Assembly: GCA_016721085.1 (NCBI GenBank)
Contig: JADKJI010000015.1
Span: 62,001-126,000 of the forward strand
Origin: Chitinophagaceae bacterium
GTDB lineage: Bacteria > Bacteroidota > Bacteroidia > Chitinophagales > Chitinophagaceae
DNA length: 64,000 nucleotides
Direction: 5' to 3'
The notes beneath the pieces were generated by a model. It did not search any database. It had not been told where the DNA came from and was given only the letters and a program-made list of their open reading frames with translations. The position numbers were made by a program, and so were the translations under genes. Below, piece by piece: positions 1-7,733 of this stretch (the stretch's first letter is position 1; each line of letters begins with the position of its first letter).

Positions 1-439
1 GAAAATAGCGTTCGCCATTTGCTTCGGCATCTTTCCATTGTTTAACGAGATGCTTCTGCAATCTTCGGAAAGCTTCTTCTTCCGGAATACAAGTATCGGT
101 TACACGATTGAAGTGGTTTTCTAGCAAATCCCATTCGTCTTGTGGTGTAAGGTCGCGGTAATTAGGAACTCTCTTGTAATGAGAGTGTGCCACCAGGTTC
201 ATCACATCTTCTTCCAGATTGGCACCGGTACAACTGATGATGGCGATCTTATCCTGACGAATCATTTCGGCCAGGGAAATGCCTAATTCAGCGGTACTCA
301 TGGCTCCGGCAAGGGTAACCATCATTTTACCACCTTCGTTCAAATGGGTTTCGTAGCCTTTAGCAGCATCCACCAGCGCGGCAGCATTAAAATGGCGATA
401 ATGATGCTGAATGAAATGAGAAATGGGTCCTTTATTCAT
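1..439 (-). CDS. deoxyhypusine synthase family protein (3' end outside window)
   Basis: The reverse strand from 439 reads MNKGPISHF and continues open to the window edge, so about 146 N-terminal residues are present and the C-terminus is missing. The stretches GKMMVTLAGAMSTAELG and ISCTGANLEEDV match the NAD-binding core of the deoxyhypusine synthase fold (family knowledge). Eukaryotic and archaeal members make deoxyhypusine on eIF5A using spermidine. Bacteria lack that target, and bacterial members are thought to act in polyamine metabolism such as homospermidine formation, so the substrate here is unknown. A TACTTTTG -7 element lies about 70 bp upstream. I am confident of the family and not of the reaction. 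Confidence 0.85.
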   Translation of the reverse strand, partial: MNKGPISHFIQHHYRHFNAAALVDAAKGYETHLNEGGKMMVTLAGAMSTAELGISLAEMIRQDKIAIISCTGANLEEDVMNLVAHSHYKRVPNYRDLTPQDEWDLLENHFNRVTDTCIPEEEAFRRLQKHLVKQWKDAEANGERYF

Positions 440-512
440 TTTTAATAGAATTTAATACCCCGCCTTCAGATCTTTCGGCAGAAGGCGGAAAGAGACGCTG
501 CGGACAATGGGG

Positions 513-520
513 CAAAAGTA
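513..520 (-). promoter_or_regulatory. candidate -7 element for the deoxyhypusine-synthase-like gene
   Basis: On the minus strand this reads TACTTTTG, an exact match to the Bacteroidota TAnnTTTG -7 consensus, followed by C. No good TTTG -33 box is seen at the usual distance, because the upstream side is already TTTGAAAA repeat sequence. The predicted start of transcription would be near 506, giving a leader of about 65 nt that contains the hairpin CCGCCTTC/GAAGGCGG (460-488). Confidence 0.45.
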
Positions 521-526
521 GGAAAG

Positions 527-750
527 CAATTTGAAAATTTGGGAATTTGAAGATTTGAAAATGTGAAGAATGCCAATTTGAAAATGTGGAAATTTGAAGA
601 TTTGAAAATTGAACAATTAGGAAATACAAATGAGGAAACTCCAGGGTAATACAATTTAAATAATTAATCATTGGACTAGCCCGCCGTTTCATTTCCACAT
701 TTTCTAATTTCCACATCTTCACATTCTCGAATTTGCACATTTTCAAATTA
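527..750. repeat. inverted array of TTTGAAAATTTG word repeats (intergenic 440-835)
   Basis: This 396-bp gap holds no credible gene. From about 527 to 620 the top strand is a degenerate direct array of ATTTGAAAATTTG, ATTTGAAGATTTG and AATGTGGAAATTTG words. From about 690 to 750 the same words return on the opposite strand (TTTCCACATTTTC, CACATCTTCACATTC, TTTGCACATTTTC), so the two blocks form a long imperfect inverted repeat around a roughly 70-bp centre. Open frames across it are artefacts of the low-complexity sequence. Confidence 0.75.
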
Positions 751-835
751 AAAAAAGCCTCCCCGCTTTCGCAGAAAGACTTTCTTTCCAACTAAAACCA
801 ACTAGAGAAAACTATTGCTGCTCTTTAACTACTGC

Positions 836-1285
836 TTATTCGAGTTCTTTTCTTTCTTTTTTATAAACTTCCCAGCTTGATGCATCTGAAGATTTCAACA
901 CAATTCTTGTGTCGGCATTTTCGATGGTAACATAATAACTGGTTTCATTGCCTGTGGCCATTTCGAAAAGATCGGTGATCCAGAAATCGTTATAATCTTT
1001 TTTCAGGTCGTTCAACAAATTGATTGGCAATTGGCTTGATACGATATTGCGCGACATAGCCAGTTTTTCACCATTCGATGTGTAATATGCGAACATCACT
1101 TGTCCGTTGATAGTGAAAGTAACTTTAGAGAACTCTCTTCCATTATCCCACTTTACATCTTTTGCATTGTTGAACTCTTTCGAGAAGGAATTTGAAGCTT
1201 TCTGATTCACACCTTCATTGTTGTTGGCAAAGCTGCTTACTCCAAGAACTAAAAGGAGGGCTACACTTAAAATTGTCTTTTTCAT
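836..1285 (-). CDS. secreted PepSY-like (DUF2874-type) protein, copy 1
   Basis: A 149-residue protein with a clear signal peptide (hydrophobic residues 5-19, likely cleavage after SSFA) and a mature part of the small PepSY-like fold found in tandem in Bacteroidota periplasmic proteins. It is paralogous to the next gene upstream: both have EFxxAxxVxW near residue 40 and a shared ATGNETSY/VTGNETSY block near residue 110. The two genes are in the same direction with a 79-bp gap, so probably one transcript. Function is unknown; the family has been compared with beta-lactamase-inhibitor-like domains. It ends SSDASSWEVYKKERKELE, where the others have poorly conserved tails. Confidence 0.8.
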   Translation of the reverse strand: MKKTILSVALLLVLGVSSFANNNEGVNQKASNSFSKEFNNAKDVKWDNGREFSKVTFTINGQVMFAYYTSNGEKLAMSRNIVSSQLPINLLNDLKKDYNDFWITDLFEMATGNETSYYVTIENADTRIVLKSSDASSWEVYKKERKELE

Positions 1286-1364
1286 CTTACTATTTATTTT
1301 TTTAATGTTTTATAGTTTTTCTTATGCTATATCTGACGCAGATGGATCGAAAATGTTACAAGGA

Positions 1365-1817
1365 TTATTTATTTATTTTCGATTTCTTTAAAACCGCTGT
1401 GCTACCATCATAATATGCCTGCACATATAATTGCTTTTCATCATCTTGCAGTTTCACTATATAACTGGTTTCATTTCCAGTTACAAATTCAATCACTTCC
1501 ACTACGCTTTGTTTTTTGTATTTCTCTGTAATCGCTTTGCTTACAAGCATTGGGAGCGATTCCTGTTTAACAAAACGTCCGGTAGCTAATAACTGACCAT
1601 CTTTGTCGAAATAAGCATTCAGCCTTACATTATTAAGGACAAAAGTGGCGTGATACAGGTCTTTTTCATTGAAAGACTCCCAGTTAACATACTGAGCTCC
1701 TGCGAATTCTTTTTCAAACGACTGGCGAATTTGTTTTGAAATTTTTTCATTTCCAGTTGCAAAAGCGGCGCCTGAAAAGGCGATGGCGAATAAGGCCGAC
1801 ACAAAAATCTTTTTCAT
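1365..1817 (-). CDS. secreted PepSY-like (DUF2874-type) protein, copy 2
   Basis: A 150-residue protein: signal peptide about residues 1-20 (cleavage near AAFA), then a single PepSY-like domain. The motif KEFAGAQYVNWES followed by a beta strand that ends HATFVLNN and YFDKDGQLLATGR is typical of these small periplasmic proteins. It is the first gene of a two-gene unit with copy 1 (836-1285); a third copy lies at 6988-7419. The long upstream region contains the palindrome at 2095-2112. No enzymatic residues are evident, and a role in envelope sensing or ligand binding is inference only. Confidence 0.8.
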   Translation of the reverse strand: MKKIFVSALFAIAFSGAAFATGNEKISKQIRQSFEKEFAGAQYVNWESFNEKDLYHATFVLNNVRLNAYFDKDGQLLATGRFVKQESLPMLVSKAITEKYKKQSVVEVIEFVTGNETSYIVKLQDDEKQLYVQAYYDGSTAVLKKSKINK

Positions 1818-2094
1818 AACTTTTTTATTTTAGATAAGGTTTAATGATACTGGTACTGATCTGAGACACAAAACAACTTCATCTGCACTGCTTCCGGAAG
1901 CGGTTTTAGGTGAACGACGGTTTTTTGCCGACGAAATACCGAAAAACAAAAACGAAGCGTTTTTTCTTCTTACCAACCCAGTATTCAAATAGCTGTCACT
2001 TATAAGTACGCAACAAAGATATTTTTGTTACACCCCCATGTCAAGTGAATAGTGACTAGTGGAAGGCATTGTTATCAATTGTTAATGTGTATTG

Positions 2095-2112
2095 GTGTAC
2101 GTTACCGTACAC
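2095..2112. promoter_or_regulatory. perfect palindrome GTGTACG-N4-CGTACAC, candidate operator
   Basis: The 18-bp inverted repeat has two 7-base arms and a TTAC centre. It is bracketed by two direct copies of ACTAGTGGAA at 2055-2064 and 2140-2149. It lies about 280 bp upstream of the PepSY pair (minus strand) and 380 bp upstream of the ACP phosphodiesterase gene (plus strand). The arrangement resembles a dimeric regulator site, but no regulator is identified and a transposon remnant is possible. Confidence 0.3.
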
Positions 2113-2237
2113 TGAGTTTATGACCGGTAGTAAACAGGTACTAGTGGAATACTATGGGTTAAATTGGGTTAAAAATGTGCGTGTTAATAAAATACTAAAG
2201 AGTAAGAAATTTTTTTGAGTACACTCATTTTTCACAG

Positions 2238-2461
2238 CAGAGACGCGGAGACGCGGTTTTTTAAATCAAACAAGATTTTAAGTTTGTGAAGACACAAAGT
2301 TTATCTGAAGAACACAAAGAAATACTTGGTACTTCTAAATTTAAATTAGTATTAATAAGTAAGGAATCTCTCCTGTTTCTTCGTGTCCTTTGTGTCTTCG
2401 TGGTTCAAAAAAAAATAAAGAGCTGGCTAAATACTGCGTCTCCGCGTCTCTGCGGTTAAAA
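2238..2461. repeat. nested inverted-repeat element, CGCAGAGACGC family
   Basis: Together with the palindrome this fills most of the 674-bp gap 1818-2491. The left arm near 2238 reads GCAGAGACGCGGAGACGC, and the right arm near 2434-2460 is its reverse complement, GCGTCTCCGCGTCTCTGC, followed by GGTTAA. Inside, GAAGACACAAAG (2288-2299) faces CTTTGTGTCTTC (2388-2399), a perfect 12-bp inner pair belonging to a different word family. No gene is enclosed. The outer arms are the same family as those bounding the GxxExxY gene at 18641-19085. Confidence 0.8.
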
Positions 2462-2491
2462 AATAAACTATTTACTACCTAATTTTACTCT

Positions 2492-3085
2492 ATGAATTAT
2501 CTCGCCCACGCATACCTCTCTTTCCGCAATCCCGATTGGCTGGTGGGAAATATGATCAGTGACTATGTAAAAGGGAAACAAAAAGAAAACTATCCTGAAG
2601 GAATAAGGGATGGCATACAATTACATCGCTTTATCGACTCATATACAGATAATCATCCGGCTACGCAGGAAGCAAAATTGATTTTTAAACCTGAATACCG
2701 TTTATATAGTGGCGCTTTTGTTGATATAGTATATGACCATTTCCTGGCTACAGATAAAAACCGATTTACAGATGATGGCCTGAAAGATTTCGCTGAATGG
2801 GTGTATGATACACTGGATCCCTATCAACACTTGTTTCCTGAAAAGTTCGGTCGCATGTTCCCCTATATGCGAAAACAGAACTGGCTATATAATTATAATG
2901 CCCCTTATGGAATGGAGAGAAGTTTTGAAGGCTTATCGCGCAGAGCCTTATATATAAAAGAAACAAATACAGCATATCAGCTTTTCAAAAGCCAATATGC
3001 TGCATTAAAAGATTGCTATGAAGCATTTATAGATGATGTTGAATCAAATGCAAAGACATACTCTGCACAGTTTCCAACATATTAG
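2492..3085 (+). CDS. acyl carrier protein phosphodiesterase (AcpH family, DUF479)
   Basis: A 197-residue protein, close to the usual 190-200. It begins MNYLAHAYLSF and carries LVGNMISDYVKG, QLHRFIDSYTDNHP and VYDHFLA, the His/Asp-rich metal-binding pattern of the AcpH family. These enzymes remove the 4'-phosphopantetheine arm from holo-ACP in the cytoplasm. The gene converges with the CoA-transferase on the other strand, and the two coding ends overlap by 4 bp. A weak TAATTTTA -7-like box lies just upstream of the ATG, so the leader would be very short. In distant Bacteroidota members the exact substrate is assumed, not shown. Confidence 0.85.
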   Translation: MNYLAHAYLSFRNPDWLVGNMISDYVKGKQKENYPEGIRDGIQLHRFIDSYTDNHPATQEAKLIFKPEYRLYSGAFVDIVYDHFLATDKNRFTDDGLKDFAEWVYDTLDPYQHLFPEKFGRMFPYMRKQNWLYNYNAPYGMERSFEGLSRRALYIKETNTAYQLFKSQYAALKDCYEAFIDDVESNAKTYSAQFPTY

Positions 3086-4365
3086 AATACTTTAAATCTG
3101 TCGAAGCAAGCTCTTTCTAAATCTTCCCTGTCATCTGGATGGGCGATATTGATCAATAGCTTAGCCCTTTGACGCAGGTTCTTACCATATAAATAAGCCA
3201 TTCCATATTCAGTTACTACATAATGGATATGTCCACGGGTAGTTACCACACCAGCTCCTGCTTTCAGGAAAGGAACAATTCGTGAAACACCTTTATTAGT
3301 GCGTGAAGTAAGGGCTATGATGGGTTTTCCTCCTTCGCTAAGGGCTGCTCCCCGCATAAAGTCCATCTGACCTCCGATACCAGAATATTGCTTTATACCG
3401 ATAGAGTCGGCACAAACCTGTCCTGTTATATCCACTTCAATGGCAGAGTTGATGGCTATCACCATATCATTCCTTCTTATTACATGGGGGTCGTTCACAT
3501 AATCGATATCGAGGAAGGCGAAAGCCGGGTTGTCATCGATATAATCGTACAAGCGACGGGTGCCAACTGCGAAACTGGTAACTGTCTTATTAGGATGAAT
3601 CCTTTTCTTACGGTTATTGATAACCCCTTTCTCCATCAGGTCTATAATGCCATCGCTGCACATTTCGGTATGAACACCCAGATTCTTATGGGTATGAAGG
3701 GCTTTTAGTACAGCATCTGGAATTGTACCGATTCCCATTTGGATGGTACTGCCATCTTCAATCATTCCGGCGATATACTCGCCTATTTTAAGCTCATCCG
3801 GACCGGTTTTCAGACCATAATCTTCTTCCGGGAGGGGGGCATCATGGAAAACCATGCTGCTGAAACGGCTGATATGAATCAGTCCGTCACCATGAGTGCG
3901 AGGTACTTTTGGGTTTATCTGTGCAATGATATGAGGGGCAGTATTTACAGCTGCCCGGGCAATATCAACGGAAGCGCCCAGACTGCAGTAGCCGTGAACA
4001 TCTGGGGGCGATACCTGAACAATAGCCACATCTACCGGAATGGTATTCCTGAAAAGATCAGGGATATCACTTAGGAAAACAGGGATAAAGTCGGCCCGGC
4101 CTTCGTTTACAGCCGCCCTAACAGAATCGGAAACGAACATACAGTTGATTAGAAAACTATCCTGGTAGCCAGGTTTATCTACTTCTATATCGCCTTTTAC
4201 TGTTATGAATACGAGTTCTACATCCCTCAATCTATCTTTCTGTTCTGCCAATTTCTTGAGGATATAGTGTGGGGTTTGTGCACTACCATGAACGAAAACC
4301 CTTTGGCCGGATTGGATTACTGATAACGCCTCTTCAGGGGTTACATATTGGATATGTTGATGCAT
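3082..4365 (-). CDS. acetyl-CoA hydrolase/transferase family protein (4-hydroxybutyrate CoA-transferase-like)
   Basis: A 427-residue class I CoA-transferase. The N-terminal half has VFVHGSAQTPHYILK, and the C-terminal half has QMGIGTIPDAV followed by HTEMCSDG, where Glu234 is the expected catalytic glutamate that forms the CoA thioester. SGIGGQMDFMRGA and VVTEYGMAYLYGKN are further family signatures. It would move CoA between short acids such as acetate, succinate or 4-hydroxybutyrate; sequence alone does not fix the pair. It is transcribed away from the DUF2911 gene and ends by overlapping acpH tail to tail. Confidence 0.88.
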   Translation of the reverse strand: MHQHIQYVTPEEALSVIQSGQRVFVHGSAQTPHYILKKLAEQKDRLRDVELVFITVKGDIEVDKPGYQDSFLINCMFVSDSVRAAVNEGRADFIPVFLSDIPDLFRNTIPVDVAIVQVSPPDVHGYCSLGASVDIARAAVNTAPHIIAQINPKVPRTHGDGLIHISRFSSMVFHDAPLPEEDYGLKTGPDELKIGEYIAGMIEDGSTIQMGIGTIPDAVLKALHTHKNLGVHTEMCSDGIIDLMEKGVINNRKKRIHPNKTVTSFAVGTRRLYDYIDDNPAFAFLDIDYVNDPHVIRRNDMVIAINSAIEVDITGQVCADSIGIKQYSGIGGQMDFMRGAALSEGGKPIIALTSRTNKGVSRIVPFLKAGAGVVTTRGHIHYVVTEYGMAYLYGKNLRQRAKLLINIAHPDDREDLERACFDRFKVF

Positions 4366-4437
4366 AATGGATATTTGTGCAAAACTAATGTTAGAATTGG
4401 TTTATGTGATTGACAAATCTCATAACATGGCAGGAAT

Positions 4438-4466
4438 TTTGTTTTTGTATTTTTCGATTATTTTTG
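4438..4466 (+). promoter_or_regulatory. Bacteroidota-type promoter for the DUF2911 gene
   Basis: TTTG at 4438-4441, a 17-bp spacer, then TATTTTTG at 4459-4466, which fits TAnnTTTG. The predicted start of transcription near 4473 falls downstream of the earliest in-frame ATG and just before the ATG at 4484, so it supports the later start for the following gene. Confidence 0.55.
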
Positions 4467-4483
4467 CTCCTAAACTCAACCGA

Positions 4484-5047
4484 ATGAATCAAAAGGCATG
4501 TCTTTCGCTTTTGGCCCTATTTATTAGCTTTTCTGTATTTAGCCAGGCCCGTTTCCCAGTTATTGATAAATCACCAATGGATATTTGCTATTATCCGGTA
4601 AATTACCCTATTCTGAAGATACAAAATAAAGCCACTGAGCCACTGATTGTTCGTGTAAGCTATAGCCGACCTCAAAAAAATGGGCGTATGGTTTTTGGAG
4701 AACTTGTTGAATTCGGAAAAGTATGGCGACTGGGTGCAAACGAAGCCACCGAAATTGAATTATTCAAAGATGTAAAGATTGGCGGTAATAAGTTGAAAAA
4801 AGGACGATATACCATTTATGCCATACCTGTAGCAGACAAATGGACAATCATTTTTAATAAGGAGACTGATATATGGGGCGCTTTCCAGTATGACTCAAAG
4901 AAAGATGTACTCCGTATTGATGTTCGTACTGAAAAAACTTCTGAAATAAATGAGGCCTTTTCGATGGTATTTGAAAAAAATGCTACTGGAGCTAATCTTG
5001 TAATGGGATGGGATGATGTAGTAGCAAAAGTGCCATTTACATTCTAA
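4484..5047 (+). CDS. secreted DUF2911 domain protein
   Basis: A 187-residue protein from the ATG at 4484. An upstream in-frame ATG at 4367 would add 39 residues ahead of the signal peptide and would lie before the promoter, so it was not used. The signal peptide covers about residues 1-21 (LLALFISFSVFSQA). The rest is the DUF2911 pattern: VRVSYSRPQKNGR, VEFGKVWRLGANEATEIELF and KLKKGRYTIYAIP. The family is common in Bacteroidota periplasms and has no assigned activity. A strong terminator follows at 5070-5092, so it is a single-gene unit. Confidence 0.85.
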   Translation: MNQKACLSLLALFISFSVFSQARFPVIDKSPMDICYYPVNYPILKIQNKATEPLIVRVSYSRPQKNGRMVFGELVEFGKVWRLGANEATEIELFKDVKIGGNKLKKGRYTIYAIPVADKWTIIFNKETDIWGAFQYDSKKDVLRIDVRTEKTSEINEAFSMVFEKNATGANLVMGWDDVVAKVPFTF

Positions 5048-5069
5048 TAAAAATTATTATCTATAAAAG

Positions 5070-5092
5070 CCCTGCCTTGTGCAGGGTTTTTT
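5070..5092 (+). terminator. intrinsic terminator after the DUF2911 gene
   Basis: CCCTGC (5070-5075), loop CTTGT, GCAGGG (5081-5086), followed directly by six T. It separates the DUF2911 gene from the asparagine synthetase gene, whose ATG is 40 bp downstream. Confidence 0.85.
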
Positions 5093-5131
5093 ATTTTCCG
5101 AAAAACCGTGAACTAAACCGATATTTATACC

Positions 5132-6985
5132 ATGTGCGGTATAGCAGGAATCATATCTAATACCCCTTCCCATTCAGTAGACGATGTAAAAAAAATGGGC
5201 GAGGCCATCAAACACCGGGGACCTGATGGCGAAGGCTATTGGGCAAGTTCCAATGGAAAGGTATTATTTGCTCACCGACGCCTCTCAGTTATTGATTTAA
5301 GTGCAGCTGCTGCGCAACCGATGCATTATAAAGACAACTACACTATTGTTTATAATGGAGAACTCTATAACTATAAAGAACTAAAAGCCACTCTTGCTCA
5401 GAAGGGATATAGTTTTAGGACACAAAGTGATACGGAAGTAATTCTGGCAGCTTATGATTGCTACCGCGAAGAGTGCACTTCTCATTTCGATGGTATGTTC
5501 GCTTTCGTAATTTGGGATGAAGCCCGGCAATTGGTTTTCGCTGCCCGTGATCCTTTTGGAGAAAAACCATTTTACTACCATTATAACAATGATCATAAAA
5601 CTTTCTATTTCGCTTCAGAGTTGAAAGCGTTCAAAGCAATAGGGTTACCATTAGTAGTAGATGAAAGTCAGCTATTATTATATCTGACAACTGGAAGCAT
5701 AAGCACTAATCCAGATAGAAGCCAGACCTTTTATAAGGATTTCTACAAACTGGCTCCTGGTCACCAATTGCTTTTTACTTTAAGTTCTCCAAATGCACCG
5801 GAAATTTCTGCTTACTGGAATCTGAATATAGCAGAATCAAAAAATATAATTACTGCTGAGGCTATAGAACAATTCAGGGGGTTATTGGAATCATCTGTTG
5901 TAAAAAGAATGCAAAGTGATGTTGAAGTAGGAACAAGTTTAAGTGGTGGATTGGATAGTTCAACGATAGTAGCACTTATAAATCAACTCCCTGAAAAACC
6001 GGAGCAATACCAGCAACATAGTTTCACTGCCAGTTTTCCGGGATACGAGAAAGATGAATCGACTTATGCAAAAGAGGTAGCCAATAAATTTCATTTATAT
6101 CAGCATATAACCACGCCTGATGCTGAAGATTTTGCCAAACAATTGGAAGCTCTCATACTTCATCACGAAGAACCGATAAGTTCGGCAAGTGTATTTGCAC
6201 AATTCAAAGTTTTTGCAAAAGCAAAAGAGCAGGGAGTAACTGTTTTACTTGATGGACAAGGTGCTGATGAATTATTGGGAGGATATGACCGCTATCGGCA
6301 ATGGTATTTGCAGGAATTATTATCTAAAGGACAGTTTCATCAGTTCCAGGAAGAAAAAATTGCGGGACATACCAATTCCAACTGGAGATATATCAATTAT
6401 CTGGCAGCCTTCTTCCCAAATCTTACTGCCACTGAATTACAGGAAAAGGCGATGCGCCAGGCCAAACAGCAAGCCTCTCTTGAACCTAATTTCATTAAGA
6501 CTCATTTCAAAAAAGAGCTTTTCCAGAAACCGGTTGTAAGAAAGCTGAATGATCTGTTGTTATATGATAGTTGTTCGGGAAGACTGGAAGAACTGCTTCG
6601 CTACGCCGATCGCAACTCAATGTATCATGGAAGAGAGGTAAGATTACCTTTCTTGCAAAAAGATCTGGCGAGATTCTTATTCACTTTGCCCTCTTCATTT
6701 AAAATAAAAAATGGTTTTACGAAATGGCTTTTACGTAAAACAATGGAACCTGATTTACCAGCAAATATTGTTTGGCGAAAAGACAAGGTTGGTTTTGAAC
6801 CTCCGCAGAAAGAGTGGATGAAACAGGCGCTGATGCTTGAAATGATACGAAAGGCCAAAGAGACGCTTGTAGATAAAGGTGTGATAAGACCAGCAGCCTT
6901 GTTAGAAAAAATACAGCCGCACGATTCGTATGCGGCTGTAACCACTGACTGGCGCTACCTTATAGCGGGTGTACTTTATAAATAA
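5132..6985 (+). CDS. asnB: glutamine-hydrolysing asparagine synthetase
   Basis: A 617-residue two-domain enzyme. It starts MCGIAG, giving the Cys2 nucleophile of class II glutamine amidotransferases, and has RGPDGEG and YNGEIYN-like (YNGELYNY) substrate-binding loops. The C-terminal synthetase domain has the PP-loop SLSGGLDSST at about residues 268-277 and LDGQGADELLGGY. It makes asparagine from aspartate, ATP and glutamine-derived ammonia. Length fits the AsnB family (550-650). Some long members act in sugar or peptide modification, but there are no such genes beside it. It stands alone between a terminator and a convergent PepSY-like gene. Confidence 0.92.
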   Translation: MCGIAGIISNTPSHSVDDVKKMGEAIKHRGPDGEGYWASSNGKVLFAHRRLSVIDLSAAAAQPMHYKDNYTIVYNGELYNYKELKATLAQKGYSFRTQSDTEVILAAYDCYREECTSHFDGMFAFVIWDEARQLVFAARDPFGEKPFYYHYNNDHKTFYFASELKAFKAIGLPLVVDESQLLLYLTTGSISTNPDRSQTFYKDFYKLAPGHQLLFTLSSPNAPEISAYWNLNIAESKNIITAEAIEQFRGLLESSVVKRMQSDVEVGTSLSGGLDSSTIVALINQLPEKPEQYQQHSFTASFPGYEKDESTYAKEVANKFHLYQHITTPDAEDFAKQLEALILHHEEPISSASVFAQFKVFAKAKEQGVTVLLDGQGADELLGGYDRYRQWYLQELLSKGQFHQFQEEKIAGHTNSNWRYINYLAAFFPNLTATELQEKAMRQAKQQASLEPNFIKTHFKKELFQKPVVRKLNDLLLYDSCSGRLEELLRYADRNSMYHGREVRLPFLQKDLARFLFTLPSSFKIKNGFTKWLLRKTMEPDLPANIVWRKDKVGFEPPQKEWMKQALMLEMIRKAKETLVDKGVIRPAALLEKIQPHDSYAAVTTDWRYLIAGVLYK

Positions 6986-6987
6986 CC

Positions 6988-7419
6988 TCAACCTTTCCGG
7001 TATTTCTCATACACCGAGCTATTGCCACTAGCATCCACTTTCAGGGTAATCCAATTGCGGGCATCCTGCATTTTCACAAAATAAACCACGTCATCCCCTA
7101 CTGTCACCTCTGTAACGCCAAAAAGTTCTTTTGAAGAATGTGAATTCTTGAGTTTGGTATAGATATGAAGAGGCAATAATGTTGGTTGATAATATCTGGT
7201 TGAACCCAAAATATTCCCCTCCATATCATATTGAATTTTCGACCGAATGCCTGAATAGGAAAAGCTTACGGAATAATAATCGGTGTACTCCTGCCAATGG
7301 ATATTTTCTGCGGCAGAAAATGTTTCTTTAAATGCTTTCAAAACGCGTGCATTAGGGTCGTAAGCGAATGCTGTTCCGGTAACAACGCAAGCAACAAGGA
7401 GGATGATGATTTTTTTCAT
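6988..7419 (-). CDS. secreted PepSY-like (DUF2874-type) protein, copy 3
   Basis: A 143-residue protein with signal peptide 1-19 (VVTGTAFA), then a PepSY-like domain: LKAFKETFSAAENIHWQEY, SVSFSYSG and YDMEGNILGSTRYY align well with the copies at 836 and 1365. The end VKMQDARNWITLKVDASG replaces the LQDDEKQLYVQAY of copy 2. It is convergent with asnB, with only 2 bp between the stop codons. The 314-bp region upstream to 7733 contains no gene, and I see no clear promoter for it. Function unknown. Confidence 0.8.
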   Translation of the reverse strand: MKKIIILLVACVVTGTAFAYDPNARVLKAFKETFSAAENIHWQEYTDYYSVSFSYSGIRSKIQYDMEGNILGSTRYYQPTLLPLHIYTKLKNSHSSKELFGVTEVTVGDDVVYFVKMQDARNWITLKVDASGNSSVYEKYRKG

Positions 7420-7733
7420 GGTAAAATTTTTAAATGGTTTGTACTGACTGATGTGACAATAAAACTACAGTGCCATCCTGCGCACAACAAGCCAATTGGT
7501 ACGGGTGGCCGCCATTTATCATAATCTACGAAGACTTTCGCACATATTAAAAAATCCTTCATGCAAGTGAATGGCTAAAACCCTTACTGGGACTGTGTTT
7601 CAGACATGTTGCATCATTATTTCATGGGCAGGGTTAATTGACTGTTAAATGGTAATGGCGGCGGGAAGAGCGGTGATTATACCTTATCTGTTATCTTTTT
7701 ATTCTGCATCTTTGCACTCTTATATCAATCTTT
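7420..7733. other. divergent intergenic region, no gene found
   Basis: This separates the PepSY-like gene (minus) from the trans-sulfuration gene (plus). Just before the latter, CATCTTTGC near 7709 is one base off the TAnnTTTG -7 pattern and is the likely promoter. No riboswitch-like fold of the SAM families could be recognised by eye. Confidence 0.4.

Noticed and set aside
432..791. 119-residue open frame on the minus strand
   Set aside because: It runs through the low-complexity TTTGAAAA word block and overlaps the start and promoter of the deoxyhypusine-synthase-like gene.
4367..4483. Longer start for the DUF2911 protein
   Set aside because: It would place 39 residues before the signal peptide and lie upstream of the predicted transcription start.
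7420..7733. SAM riboswitch before the trans-sulfuration gene
   Set aside because: No recognisable SAM-I or SAM-II core sequence was found by eye.
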